Shown here piece by piece: positions 8,958 to 20,200 of a DNA stretch of 64,000 nucleotides. Below the pieces are notes generated by a model that saw only the letters and a program-made list of their open reading frames with translations, searched no databases and was not told where the DNA came from. The position numbers were made by a program, and so were the translations under genes. Location: assembly GCA_949358305.1 (NCBI GenBank), contig OX442314.1:28567118-28631117 (forward strand), given 5' to 3'. The DNA comes from Strigamia acuminata. Taxonomy: Eukaryota; Arthropoda; Chilopoda; Geophilomorpha; Linotaeniidae. Within the stretch, counting starts at the first letter, position 1. Every line of letters starts with the position of its first letter.

Positions 8958-11747
8958 TCACTTCTTTCCTGGGGGACCCGACACTGAGTCCGTCACCTGG
9001 GCGTAACTCACTCCAGGGACAGGCGGTTGAGTGCCGGGTGGCGCGGGTAGATCGCCTACTAACGCCGAGGACCGATCTCGGGGGTCCTCATGCTCCGTAA
9101 TGAAGCATAATGCATGGCCGTCAACTGGCTCATGCGGGGCACGCGTCCTCTCGTGTAACCAAACGCTCGGGATGTAGGCGGAGAAGCCGGTGTTCGTATG
9201 CCGGATGGCATTGGCTTCCGCTGGCGTCACTGGCACACGGTGGGCTCTCAGCAACCTCTGGTGGAAGATGAGGTCTCTAGTCTTCCGGATCTGGTTGTGA
9301 AGCCAGATGAAGACTGATTTGCCTTTGTCCCGCTGCGCGAGGATAAACCTCCTGGTCGCCGTCGTCATCGAGAGATGGGGAAACTCTTCGATGATTCGCC
9401 CGTAATAGTCTGGCGGAGGCGGTGCCGGCTTCGGCTTCTGGGTGGCCGCGGGAATAGCGGCTTGCGTCGTTGTCGCCGCTCGGGCCGGTGAGGTCCCGGG
9501 CGGTGTCGGCTTCGTTTGCTCGACGGACCTGACGGGTGGCGTTCGGCACAGCAAGCGCTTTGGTTTACCCGCCACTTCGAACAGGGCGGGTCCTTGCGGG
9601 GATATCTCCGCAGGCATCGGTGGCGGAATCGGAACTCCGCTCGTCGGCGAGATCACCATTTCTACATCCTCTGCCGATTCTTCCGTCTGGATGGTCAAGG
9701 CGCGCAGTTGTTGGGTAGGCGCCGCTGTCCAGGTGGCGGAGGTATAACGAAACGCCGTGCTTCGCAACTTGTACCCCTCAAATTCGGGGTTTACCACATC
9801 CCTGGTTAGCTCGTACCGAGTCAACACAGGGTCGGGCAGAATGGAGCTCCACTCTGCGAGGAGTGCACGGGGAACCTGTACACCCTCTCTGTCCACGACA
9901 GACCATGCGGCCATCGCCTGACGCCCTTCTCCGAAGAGTGCTGGGGTTAGCAGCTGCATCATGACCTTGGTCAATGATAGCTGTAGGCTGCGACGATTCA
10001 CTGGATTCGATCGCTCCGAATCCGCAGTGAAGGCACACGAGAGCTTACTCATCATCGCCGTTGCCCATTCGATGAAATATCGCTGGGCCTGATCCACACC
10101 TCGCAAGGCGGGCGCGGAGACTCTTGGGTCTTCCATCACGAAGCGAAACGCTGAGAGCTCGGAGATAGTCGGATTGGCGGCTTCTCTCGCGAGTCGCGCT
10201 TCTTCGTCTCGCCTCTCGAAAAACAGGGCCGAGGAACCGGATCGGGGTTGGCTCGGCCTGTAAATGCCGGTCAAATTGGCTCGACATTCCTGCGCAATGC
10301 TCTGTCCAACGGGGAGAGGGACTGAGCGGTCGGTGGGTAAATCCGGCGGATCGCTCGAATTCAACAACGACGGCGGCGGCAGGTTCGGAGGCGGCTGCGT
10401 CTTGGTCGGCAGCGTCGGCGTCGGCAGCGGTGGTGTTGGCTGCGTCGGCGGTGGTGGCGTCTCCGTCGTCTGCACTCCAGTCATTGCGACTTGGAGCGCC
10501 GGGAGATGTTGTCCGGAGCCTGAAGGCTGCACGATGGCGGTTGGCATGCCATCGGGTCGTGGTCGCGAATTAATGTAGTCTGCGAGCCACCTTGCCACCT
10601 CGTGTGGGGTCACCTTCCCGTCGGTGACAACACCCATCTTCCTGGCGTGTTTCATCGCGGGATCGAAACGTGTCAGTTTCGTCCGCTTCATCTGAGTCAG
10701 AATCTCGCGAAGGTCCCGCGTATCTGCCGCTGGGACGTTTCGCTCACCTGACTGGCTACCACCTCGTCGACCCGCTCTCTTGGAGGCGTAGGCGGGTTCG
10801 GGGATGGGACGGCCCCGAGCTTCGCACCTCGCGAAGTATCGCTCTTTGCGATCTTTTTTCCGCTGCTCGCGATGAGTCAGCGGACGTCTAGAAGTGCTGG
10901 GACGAGAGACTCGCTCTTCGTCACCAGACATCCAAACCTCCTTGCACTCCTTACCGTCTTTAATCTGACGGTTTATGAAAATTCGCGGTCGGGAATACTG
11001 CGAAGGGTCACGCACCGTACTAGTGGATGGCCCAGCTTCGTTGCCTTCAGTCGTGTTTTGAGCGACACGCTGCTTCTTGGTTGTCGCTGGGGAACGCGAC
11101 TGGCTGTCCCCGGCGCCTTTGGAGCGCTTGCGCTTCCGCGGGTAGCTGCTCTTGGGCCCCAAAATCCCCAGGTAGTGGAGCTGCCACATCTCGGCTTGGG
11201 ACGTCAAAATTCCCATCCGAGGTCTCCACTGGGGCGTACTCTCTCCCAATCGCAGCCTCTCAAACCACAGATGAATATCATCCGCGGTCATCCCCTCGTT
11301 TTGGAGGATGCGCTCGGCCACTGCCGTAGCGGTATCCACCAGCTGTTGTCTATAATGCTGGTAGATGGCCTCACGGGCCTCTTCTGTCTCGGCTGCTCGC
11401 CACGCATGCAGCACGTGTTCCTCCGCCGGGTTGCCAGTGTACTGACTTGACAATCCGGGGTGGAAAATCGGCGATTTCGGGTCATCGTCACGAGCTAACT
11501 CTGTGGCGATGCCTTCGCGCATTCCCTCCGGGAACGTATCCAGGAGCGTGCAGTCTCGTACCCAACGTCGGGCGATGCATCGGGAATGTAGTATTCGCAG
11601 GCGCCAAGGGTCGGCGTCTTCGCCGAAACATCGTCGGTAAAAATCGGGCAGCGCGCCTCGAAATATCCCGCCACGAGTGATGCAAGCGGGGTCTAATGGT
11701 CCCCATGTTTTACGTAGTGCCATCTGGAAGGATGGAGAAATAAACAA
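8958..11747 (-). CDS. Element B ORF3: large protein of unknown function in env position
   Basis: The 929-residue protein follows pol, where some gypsy elements have env. I do not recognise its family. It has no obvious signal peptide, membrane segment or Cys-rich ectodomain, so an envelope role is unlikely. It shows a basic, nuclear-localisation-like stretch (YPRKRKRSKG, about residue 200), a second Arg/Lys-rich part (about 290-330), a long Pro-rich region (about 430-480) and a compact C-terminal half. A block near residues 635-675 (QAMAAWSVVDRE then ELTRD) is recognisable in element C (QAMAVWTTVNRE), so this part is conserved between two elements. The second methionine (MALRKTWG, about 11723) may be the real start. 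Confidence 0.75.
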   Translation of the reverse strand: MFISPSFQMALRKTWGPLDPACITRGGIFRGALPDFYRRCFGEDADPWRLRILHSRCIARRWVRDCTLLDTFPEGMREGIATELARDDDPKSPIFHPGLSSQYTGNPAEEHVLHAWRAAETEEAREAIYQHYRQQLVDTATAVAERILQNEGMTADDIHLWFERLRLGESTPQWRPRMGILTSQAEMWQLHYLGILGPKSSYPRKRKRSKGAGDSQSRSPATTKKQRVAQNTTEGNEAGPSTSTVRDPSQYSRPRIFINRQIKDGKECKEVWMSGDEERVSRPSTSRRPLTHREQRKKDRKERYFARCEARGRPIPEPAYASKRAGRRGGSQSGERNVPAADTRDLREILTQMKRTKLTRFDPAMKHARKMGVVTDGKVTPHEVARWLADYINSRPRPDGMPTAIVQPSGSGQHLPALQVAMTGVQTTETPPPPTQPTPPLPTPTLPTKTQPPPNLPPPSLLNSSDPPDLPTDRSVPLPVGQSIAQECRANLTGIYRPSQPRSGSSALFFERRDEEARLAREAANPTISELSAFRFVMEDPRVSAPALRGVDQAQRYFIEWATAMMSKLSCAFTADSERSNPVNRRSLQLSLTKVMMQLLTPALFGEGRQAMAAWSVVDREGVQVPRALLAEWSSILPDPVLTRYELTRDVVNPEFEGYKLRSTAFRYTSATWTAAPTQQLRALTIQTEESAEDVEMVISPTSGVPIPPPMPAEISPQGPALFEVAGKPKRLLCRTPPVRSVEQTKPTPPGTSPARAATTTQAAIPAATQKPKPAPPPPDYYGRIIEEFPHLSMTTATRRFILAQRDKGKSVFIWLHNQIRKTRDLIFHQRLLRAHRVPVTPAEANAIRHTNTGFSAYIPSVWLHERTRAPHEPVDGHALCFITEHEDPRDRSSALVGDLPAPPGTQPPVPGVSYAQVTDSVSGPPGKK

Positions 11748-13137
11748 TTAATAAAAAGTTAATATTTAAATACGTAGATAAATGGTTGGTTTCGAGGGAC
11801 GTTGCCAGTACGTGCAGCCGTCCGTCGAGACCGATTCCTGTCTATCGGTGCAAACGTAGGACGAATTGTCCCTCGTCGGATAGAAAAAGAGAAGTCATCA
11901 CGTGAAAAATCTGTCTCATGTCCAAAACGCACAGCGAGACGGAATCGAGCCTTTAATCTGGATTCTTATCATCAGATTTTACTTCAAATTAATTCTAACA
12001 TTAATTAGAACATTACTAATAATTAAATTAATAATTATCAGTCATTCGTAAAAAGAATTCGTCGGGTGTAAATTATTACTAAAATCGCACAATAAATGTG
12101 CTTGTCGAAATGTTATTAAATAAATAAACCTAATAAAGAATTATTCCGAAGTCGGACTTTGTCTAATTTTTAAAAAAGTTAAAGTCAAATTAAATTTATC
12201 CAACACACCGAAAAATTCATCGTACGAATGTTAAGTTGCATCAATTTGATGCGTCAAATTACTTGTGGAGAAAAAATATTCTTTTACAGAATATTCTCCC
12301 CTTGTCATAAAATTATCTATGGCTCGAGCCCATTGTCTCGCTCGTGACTCAAGTCATGAGGAATTTTCGAGACGCGAGGCGACGTGAAGTCTGCGCTCGC
12401 ACCTCGAAAACAAATTAACAAGGAAAAAAAAATACGATCGTGTGAGCGATCGCGGTTAATAATTAATTATACGCTATTTCGAGTGCAAAGCACTCATGTC
12501 AGGTATTAGTCAACAAAATTTCTTCTTCAGCAGCACGGAACTAGTTCTCATGTGCCGATGCCGACTTCTACCTGATCGGGCTGGACTTGGTTTACATCGC
12601 GGTCCCAGTTTTCCTCGTCCTCGTGCTCGATGGCCAGCACGTCGTTCTCTTCCTCGTCCATGGCGAGGAGCGCGCACAAAAATCTCAATCACGATTTAAA
12701 AAGGATGATAAAACTATCTCAAAAACTCGGTGAAAAACTCGGTAAAACGTTAAAAACGAGGATCACGCACGAATGCAGCGATCAGCTGTGAAAAGCGGAA
12801 GTCTGTGTGAACACGAGGTAATCGCGATGGATTCTGGGTAATATACTCCAGAACCCGGGTGTTTGAGACTAGTGCGCACCTACCCGTGCGCATGTTACGC
12901 TACGGGTCTCCTTTGTTCTCACTCCCGTGCGCGATTGCTGCTACGGGGTCTTTTGCACGCGGTATCCGACCCGTGCCGATAATTTTGCTACGGGTCCCGC
13001 GTTTCCACGCCATCTCGTGACGCGAATTCGACCGATATCCGCTTTGTTGGACTTAGCGAAATTTTCTGCGACGTGATGGCTTGCACTATCGGTCGATTAC
13101 ATTTATTTTTAGTGCCGCCATCGACTCGTAATTTATT
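11748..13137 (-). other. Element B untranslated spacer between pol and ORF3
   Basis: About 1.4 kb without a convincing gene. It is AT-rich from 11950 to 12500 and contains many CGAG/CTCG words and several ACGGGT repeats around 12850-13000. It may hold a promoter or splice acceptor for ORF3, but no specific signal could be assigned. Confidence 0.5.
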
Positions 13138-16100
13138 TTACTTCTTTCCTACGACCTTTCCGCCTTTTATGAACGGATTATCTCTTTTTGGTCGCAGGTT
13201 ACGGATCGAGGCAGGTACGATATTTTTTGTTGTTTTTTGTGTCTGTACCTCCTCATTATTGTTTTCTTTTTTATCCGTGTTTTTTGTGTTTGTTTCAGGA
13301 GTTTCTCCTGTTTCCCCCCCGACCAAAATTGGATCCGGAACGGATTCAACTATCTCGTTTACCGGAGGTGAAGGGGCGTCGAAATACTCCTCGTTGTCAC
13401 TTGGCGGTGCTTTTTCCGACTCGCCAGCGAACATATCGACGATTTGGCCGTCAGTTTTAGACTTGACTTGGCCTTTGGCCCACATTTCTTGCGGGAATTC
13501 CGGAATGTACGGAGTTAACTCTCGTACTTGTATCGACTTATGCTCGGTGTTGTCTTCGAGCTTGCGTAATTTATACGCGTTACCGCCATGCTTGCCGATG
13601 ATCACATACGGACCATCTCTCTTGTCGGCCAAGCTGGCGGTGATTCCTCTCGCTGCATTTGAGAGGATGTGTGTGTCCTTCCACACTAAATCATTGTTCT
13701 CGAAATTCACAAATTTTCCACCGCTTTTATCTTGTAAAATGCGGTCGCGCATGTTAAAAATGTGCGCCATCATATGTTTGTATGTGCTCGAAATTGTTTG
13801 CTCCAATTTATATACATACTCATGTGGTTTCTCTGGGTCCACCACATTTACCGACTCTGCCACTCGTGGGTCCCAAGGCACTCGTACCTCTCGGGCGAAG
13901 TTGAGGTAGGCCGGAGAAAAATCTCTCGTCCTCGAGACTGTTGTTCGTATGCTGAACGCGATCTCCCTCAAGTATTCATCCCACCTATTGTGGATGTCAG
14001 TGAATATGCTTAGTGCATATTTAATGTCCCTGTTGAGTCGCTCAACGGGATTTGTTCTGGGATTGTAGGTCGAAGTATGTGACGCCACAATCCCGAATTT
14101 CTCACAAAACTTACCCCAAATTTTCGAGATAAATTGGGGTCCGTTATCGGATATAATTTTACGTGGAAATCCGTAACGTAACGCCACGTCGTAGATACAT
14201 TCAACGATTTTCTCTGCTGAAGGTCTAGCGACGGCGTACAACTCGGGCCAACGAGTTGCCACGTCCATTATAACGATAATGTACGCATTTTTATTTCCCG
14301 TAACGGGTTTTGGGCCCATCACATCGACACTTAAACAATCAAAAGGCGCGTAAGGCCCTAAGAAAATAGTTTCGAATGGTGATTTACTCCTCGGCTTGCA
14401 CGCTTGACATCGCTGACATTGGTGGACAAAAAGAGCAATATCTTTTTTCATCCCTGTCCAGTGAAAAAGCTGTGTAGCACGATAGAGTGTTCTGCTTACT
14501 CCCGCATGGCTCGCAAGCGGGTGCCCGTGTAACAACCACAGCACGCGACCGATTAAGGAAGCAGGTATTACTACCTTTACTGCGGTGTCCGATTCACTCA
14601 AGTCATCTTGGTGATTTGGGTGATGTTTCACTAAAAGGCCGTCATCCAATAGGTAATCTATGGATTCGTGTGCATAACGACGCTTCTGCCTTCTGGTTAG
14701 ATTGGGCGGATATTTTCCTGTCAGTACGAATCTAGCTCTGTCCTGACATTTCTTGTCTAATTTTTGTTGCACAATTATTTCCTCCCTTGTCGGGGGACTG
14801 CTTTGCATCTGCTCGCCGACATGAGCGTGGAAGGCGCTTAGAAGCGGGTCATTTATTCTCCGCTCTAGCTTAAATTCCTTCCTTGCATTTGGGTAATTGT
14901 CAGCAGCTGGTTGGTATAACCGCGTCCAAAATCCACAGAATTTTACATCTGCCGGAGACGCGGTGGGAATTTCATTCATCTTCCTTAAATCCCAACGGTG
15001 ACAACTCGTAGGGCAATAAATGATGCGGGAGTCATCCTCGCCATCATCGTCAGCGTCGATTGGATCTGACACTGGTGCCCGTGACAGAGCGTCAGCCACG
15101 ACGTTATATTTGCCGGGCTTGTATTGAATGGTCAAGTCGCATGCCATCAGTTCTAACTGCCATCTGGCTAGTCGACCGGCTGGCTCTTTTAATTTCATCA
15201 GCCATTGTAACGCTTGATGATCTGTGTGGACCACAAATTTGGTATATTCGAGATAATCTCTGAATTTCCTTATGGCCCACACAACGGCCAAACACTCCAA
15301 CTCGGTGGCATTGTAATTCTTTTCAGCGCCTTGGAGTTTGCGACTTATAAACATGCACGGCAGGTCTTGTTCGACTCCGTCGCGCACGTGTGTTTGGAGC
15401 AACGCCGCTCCTAACCCAACTCTGCTGGCGTCCGTGTGTAATATGAACGGCCGGTTTAAGTCGGGTAGAGGCATTACGCCGACTTCCGTCAGCATCCTCT
15501 TTATTGCATTAAATGCGATGTTGCACTCATTTGACCATACAAATTCGTTTTCATTCTTCAGGAGGTCGGTAACTGGGGCTGCCACTTCAGCTAGACCCGG
15601 TAGCAACCTGCCGAAGAAGTTTATCATTCCCATAAACCGTTGGACACCTTTAACGTCCTCGGGTGGTGGGAAACGATTAATCGCATCGATTTTTTCGGGG
15701 CCAATAGCTAAACCATTGACTCCAATGCGATAACCCAGGAAGGCAAGCTCCTTTCGACAGAACTTGCTTTTGCCCGGATGCACGTGTAACCCAGCTTTTG
15801 CCAGCCGGGTGAGCACTTGGTCGATGTGCTCAATGTGCTCTTCGAATGTTTTAGAGGCAATAACTATGTCATCTAGGTATGCCCACACAAACTGATGCAG
15901 GATATCACCCAATACGCTTTCGATTAGTCTCTGAAAGGTACTGGGAGCATTCACTAAACCAAATGGCATGACGTTGAACATCAACCGTCCAATTGGCGAG
16001 TAAAATGCTGTTTTTAACTTATCCTCTGGCCTCATCTCAACTTGCCAGTATCCCTTCGACAGATCCATCGTCGTAACCCAAGAAAAGGGGCTAAGCTCTC

Positions 16101-17208
16101 TCAAAATGGATTCGATAGACGGCATCTGTATGGGATCTATTTCTGTCACCGCGTTTAATGGGCGGTAATCAATGCATAGGCGTGGGTCCGAGCCCGGGCG
16201 CATCACGAGCACAACTCGCGTCGCGTATTCTCCCTGGGCCTCGGAGACAATGCCACTGTCTAGCATTTCTTGGCACATTTTTTGCACTATTTCACGTTTT
16301 TGCGGGTTCATTCCCTTATACGCAACTCGTATAGGTTTATTATCCGTCAATTTAATTTCGTGAATAGCCCTATTCGTTCGGCCCGGTTTTTTCGACAGGA
16401 TCCCCTCATATTTAAGTAGGACCCTTCGTAGGGCTGCCGCTTCGTTTAATTCTAAAGCGGCGTCGGCGACAAGCGTTTCCACTACATTGTCCCGTTGCAA
16501 TTCTGTTACGAATGCTTTAAAATCGTAATCTTGAACGAATTTCTTTAGGCCTTTCTCCCACTGTGTCTTGTCGGCCGCTTCTTTTACAAGAGCTGGTGGC
16601 ACGACAATTGCGGGTCTTTCCTTATCATTTCTGATATAATTCCAAGATTTCGTTATTGGATTGGGTTGTATTTCCATTGACGCCATGAGGTCTAAGCCCA
16701 ACAGAAAAATTCTGTCGCATGTGGGCAGGACCAGGAAAGGGTGCTGTTCTACTCCTCCGAGCCACTCCATGGTCAATAATATAACTCCTTTTGGACGCGC
16801 CATTCCGTTGGCGGTTTTTAGACGTATATTTTTATTAACGCCTTTTATCTTATCGGTGAGACCCAATGATGCTACTATGTCTTCGGAAACGAACGAGCGA
16901 TCTGCTCCCGAGTCTAGTAGTCCCATAATTTTTTCACGTTCTATTGTCATGGGCAACATACATAGGCGGTTGGTGTATTCGACCGCCACGTTGCACATGA
17001 AAACACGAAATTCTTCTGTGTCTTCGACTACTTGAGGTAATTCTTCAAGCAGTAGGTTCGGTTCTTCCGCCTCAGCCTCAGCGTTTGCGGTAATTACCTG
17101 CAAAGCGTTGTTGGCCCTGTCTTGAATTTGGGCGTTAGCTATGTCACTACCCATTTCTTTGACTGGTGGCGGCTTATCGAACCCTTTGTTAAACCCCTTT
17201 TTCTTCAT
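13138..17208 (-). CDS. pol: Element B pol: protease, reverse transcriptase, RNase H, integrase
   Basis: The 1356-residue polyprotein is complete and of Ty3/gypsy type. In order: aspartic protease (LLDSGADRSF, about residue 100), reverse transcriptase with AYLDD (about 444), RNase H (LHTDASRVGLG about 591, VADALSRAPV near its end), zinc-binding HHCC region of integrase (HPLASHAGVSRTL to CQRCQACK, about 900-940), and the integrase core with LSVDVMGP (about 962), ISDNGPQF (about 1021) and PVERLNRDI (about 1055), giving the D, D and E. A variable acidic tail follows. It starts 23 bp after gag in a different frame. No inactivating change was seen. Confidence 0.92.
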   Translation of the reverse strand: MKKKGFNKGFDKPPPVKEMGSDIANAQIQDRANNALQVITANAEAEAEEPNLLLEELPQVVEDTEEFRVFMCNVAVEYTNRLCMLPMTIEREKIMGLLDSGADRSFVSEDIVASLGLTDKIKGVNKNIRLKTANGMARPKGVILLTMEWLGGVEQHPFLVLPTCDRIFLLGLDLMASMEIQPNPITKSWNYIRNDKERPAIVVPPALVKEAADKTQWEKGLKKFVQDYDFKAFVTELQRDNVVETLVADAALELNEAAALRRVLLKYEGILSKKPGRTNRAIHEIKLTDNKPIRVAYKGMNPQKREIVQKMCQEMLDSGIVSEAQGEYATRVVLVMRPGSDPRLCIDYRPLNAVTEIDPIQMPSIESILRELSPFSWVTTMDLSKGYWQVEMRPEDKLKTAFYSPIGRLMFNVMPFGLVNAPSTFQRLIESVLGDILHQFVWAYLDDIVIASKTFEEHIEHIDQVLTRLAKAGLHVHPGKSKFCRKELAFLGYRIGVNGLAIGPEKIDAINRFPPPEDVKGVQRFMGMINFFGRLLPGLAEVAAPVTDLLKNENEFVWSNECNIAFNAIKRMLTEVGVMPLPDLNRPFILHTDASRVGLGAALLQTHVRDGVEQDLPCMFISRKLQGAEKNYNATELECLAVVWAIRKFRDYLEYTKFVVHTDHQALQWLMKLKEPAGRLARWQLELMACDLTIQYKPGKYNVVADALSRAPVSDPIDADDDGEDDSRIIYCPTSCHRWDLRKMNEIPTASPADVKFCGFWTRLYQPAADNYPNARKEFKLERRINDPLLSAFHAHVGEQMQSSPPTREEIIVQQKLDKKCQDRARFVLTGKYPPNLTRRQKRRYAHESIDYLLDDGLLVKHHPNHQDDLSESDTAVKVVIPASLIGRVLWLLHGHPLASHAGVSRTLYRATQLFHWTGMKKDIALFVHQCQRCQACKPRSKSPFETIFLGPYAPFDCLSVDVMGPKPVTGNKNAYIIVIMDVATRWPELYAVARPSAEKIVECIYDVALRYGFPRKIISDNGPQFISKIWGKFCEKFGIVASHTSTYNPRTNPVERLNRDIKYALSIFTDIHNRWDEYLREIAFSIRTTVSRTRDFSPAYLNFAREVRVPWDPRVAESVNVVDPEKPHEYVYKLEQTISSTYKHMMAHIFNMRDRILQDKSGGKFVNFENNDLVWKDTHILSNAARGITASLADKRDGPYVIIGKHGGNAYKLRKLEDNTEHKSIQVRELTPYIPEFPQEMWAKGQVKSKTDGQIVDMFAGESEKAPPSDNEEYFDAPSPPVNEIVESVPDPILVGGETGETPETNTKNTDKKENNNEEVQTQKTTKNIVPASIRNLRPKRDNPFIKGGKVVGKK

Positions 17209-17231
17209 GAATGGCGCAGACGGTCGAGAAA

Positions 17232-20200
17232 TTATTTCTTCGCCGCCTGCGCTGACTCGTTTTTTGACTCGTTTTTTGCCATGGCGAGTTTAATCTCTGC
17301 CATCTGCTTCATTATCGCGTCAAACTTAGCGTCTTCTTTCGCTGTTCTTGGGCACTCATTGGAGTAGTGGCCCGGTTGGTTACACTTGAAACAGCGAATA
17401 TTTGATTTGTCTCTTGGGGCTTCAGTCGATTTTTTCTTTTCAGGGTCTGCTTTCGACGGTGGCGTGTAATTTTTCCGAAAATACTTCGGAATTCGGCCGG
17501 CATTTGGTTTTAACCTGGCGCGAAATTCTTCTACCGCTCTATCTCGATGGATGAGATGTACTAGCGGTCCTTCCTCATCGCAACCCGTTGATAAGGTATC
17601 GCGATAACTTCGTATTTCTTCGTCCGTCGAATAATCGTCTTTTTCTTCTTTTTCGTCTGATTTTCCGACATTTTGTTCGGCTTCCTCCCCCTCCTTGACC
17701 TCCTCCAGTGTCGCTTGCATGGCTGACGCTGTCGGTGCCTTTTTAGGGGCGGCCAAAGGGTTGGAAGGCAGCGTGGATGTCAGTTTATTTTTTATTTGTA
17801 AACCAACGCTAGCTTCTGCCAGCTCCATTATACCGCTAAGATATTCAGTAGGGCGCATAATCTTATCTGTCGCCCCATATCTTTCCGCACTCAACTTGAG
17901 ACGTTTAGCGGTTGCTGCTTTCTCCGCTTCTGGTAAAGCGGAATAATATCTCTTCTCGATATCTATCGTGTTCTCGAACAGGAAGGCGCTCATCTCCTCG
18001 TAGCTACCTCCTGTCGGTGCCCTTTCTTCAAGTAGCACCCGTTGCGAGTACTCCGACAAACCGCCGAGAAAGAAAAGGTTGAATCCCGTGGCATGAAATT
18101 CCATCGGGGCCTTTTCGAACAACAATCTGGCGCGAATGTCGTAATCCATTATGGTTTCACCAGGCATCTGGCGAAGACCTCGCATCTTTCGGCTCACCTC
18201 TTCGGGTGTCTCGCCGTAGCGCAGGTCGAATCTCATTAAAAAGTCGTCCCAATTGACGCCTTTCAATCCTTGGTACCACTCACGTGCCGAGCCTGTCATT
18301 AGCTCGACAATACCGTGGGTGAGCATGTCTCCTACGGTGGCTTTAGTGGCAGTCTTAATTCGAATTACTTCGTCAAGGAAGCGATCTCCCGCTTTCCATG
18401 ACCCGTCGAAACGGTTCTGAATATAAAATTGCCACCTAATATTCCCGGTAACACTCATGGTGTCACGTCGGGAGACAGCGTATTTTTTCTTTACGCGGTC
18501 ACCAGTGCTACGATTACGATCGTTTCGTTTGCTCAGATCGATTCCCTCGGCTTTTAACGAGCCAAGTAGGGCTCTTCCAAGCTCTCCCATCGTATACTGC
18601 CGACCCGTCGAATCGGTAAACGCGCTTTGTCGGGGAAGGTCCTGAAACTCCTCCCGTCGGTGGTCGCTATTTTCCGATCGACGTCGTTTCTCTCTATCGC
18701 GCGGAGAGTTGGATCTCTTCCGGCGATTACTTGATTTTTCCTTTCGTCTGTCGTCGTTGGATGAGGGGTCGGAGCTGGGGTCGGGAGACGGTGAGCGGCG
18801 TGGCGGGTTGCGCCGTGAAGAGTTTGACTCTTTCCGGCCCCTACGACGGTCGTCACGTTCCCTTTCTCTGCGTTCATCGCGTTCTCTTTCCCTTCGTCTT
18901 TCTCCGGAACCTCTCTCCGAATCGTGATGACTGGGTGCATTTGACTCCAGTCCATCTGACGACGAATCACTATTTCCGTAGTGAAAATATTTCGGTCTTT
19001 CATCGCGTTTGCCTTCTTCTCGCGAAGAGGTGCGATCATGCGATTGTCTCCTTGACGACTCGTCGTCTTTAAGGATGGGCACTGGTTGTTGCCACTCAGT
19101 CCCTTGTGGATTATCATGCTGTTGGCTTGTGAGAGCTTGCTCTTCATTTCGCCTAGCATTATTAGCGTTGATTAATCGCGTTATCGCATTATTTGTGGCT
19201 GAATCGAGAGCTTGCATGCGGGGCCGAGTTTGTTGTTCTCTGGCCGACGCATCTCTCTTGCGCGGAGTAGCTGGTGTTGCTCTCTCCGGCTGGGGTTTGG
19301 GTTTGGCCTTCGGCGTGCGCTTTGGGTCTCCCTCTAGGCTCTCGTCGGACAGCTCGGATGAACTGACCTCTGGTTTGCGGACGGATTTCGGGTCATCTCG
19401 TCGCAATCTGGCCATAAATGCTCGCTCTGCTTCTTGTTGCGAGTGGAAAGCATATCGATGTGCTCTCAGGGCTCGGTCAACTATTTCTACCTCCTCGGGA
19501 GTAGTCGGATTGGGCTGGGTTCTGCCGTACTCGAGAGCTTGCGCTTCTCTTTCCGCCAGCTTCCTCCGTCTCTCGCGAATGGCTTGACGAGCCTCGTTCT
19601 CTGCATCCGCTTCAAATTGAGCGGAATCAACCAATTGTTGAGCGTGTGCACCTTCAACAATGGTGATTTGTGGGGATACACTGTGCGCTTTTAAAGCTGC
19701 ACGTACGATCTGTAACGTTTCGTACACGGTAATTTTCCCCGTCGGAAGGGTGTATCTCACTCCCTCCGCTTGTGCCAACTGCATCGCATCAATCAAGGTG
19801 CCCGAGACGCTGTAAGGCTGGCTTGAAACACGCTTGACAGAGGACGAGTTGGACTTGTGCCCTTCAGACACTACCGAGGCTGGTCGACTGTGCGTAACTG
19901 GCGTGTTTAGTGCCGAATTAGCGGTCGTATTTGAGGCCGTCTTTTGTATCGGAGACGCTGCTTTCGGACTGCCCACCTCGGTGTCGTGCGTTAGACGAGG
20001 CGATTGGTTACGGGATAAAACCTCGTTTCCGCTCGTCTCGCCGTCACGGTTAGAACGCGGCAGTTTGGAGTGAGATTGCTCTTCACCCCGCTCTGTCTCG
20101 TCCAATCGCTGCCTCGTCTCGGTGCGAGACGGGTGCGATGCCTCGGATGCGCTTCTACGATCGGGTTTAGGCTTACGCCGTTTTTGCCTCGCTTCGTGCG

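Noticed and set aside
9277-11747. ORFs on other frames over ORF3, pol and gag of element B
   Set aside because: Shadow frames of GC-rich coding sequence; only the long minus-strand frames show domain motifs.
8958-11747. ORF3 as a retroviral envelope gene
   Set aside because: No signal peptide, no membrane anchor and no cysteine-rich ectodomain were seen; basic and proline-rich regions dominate.
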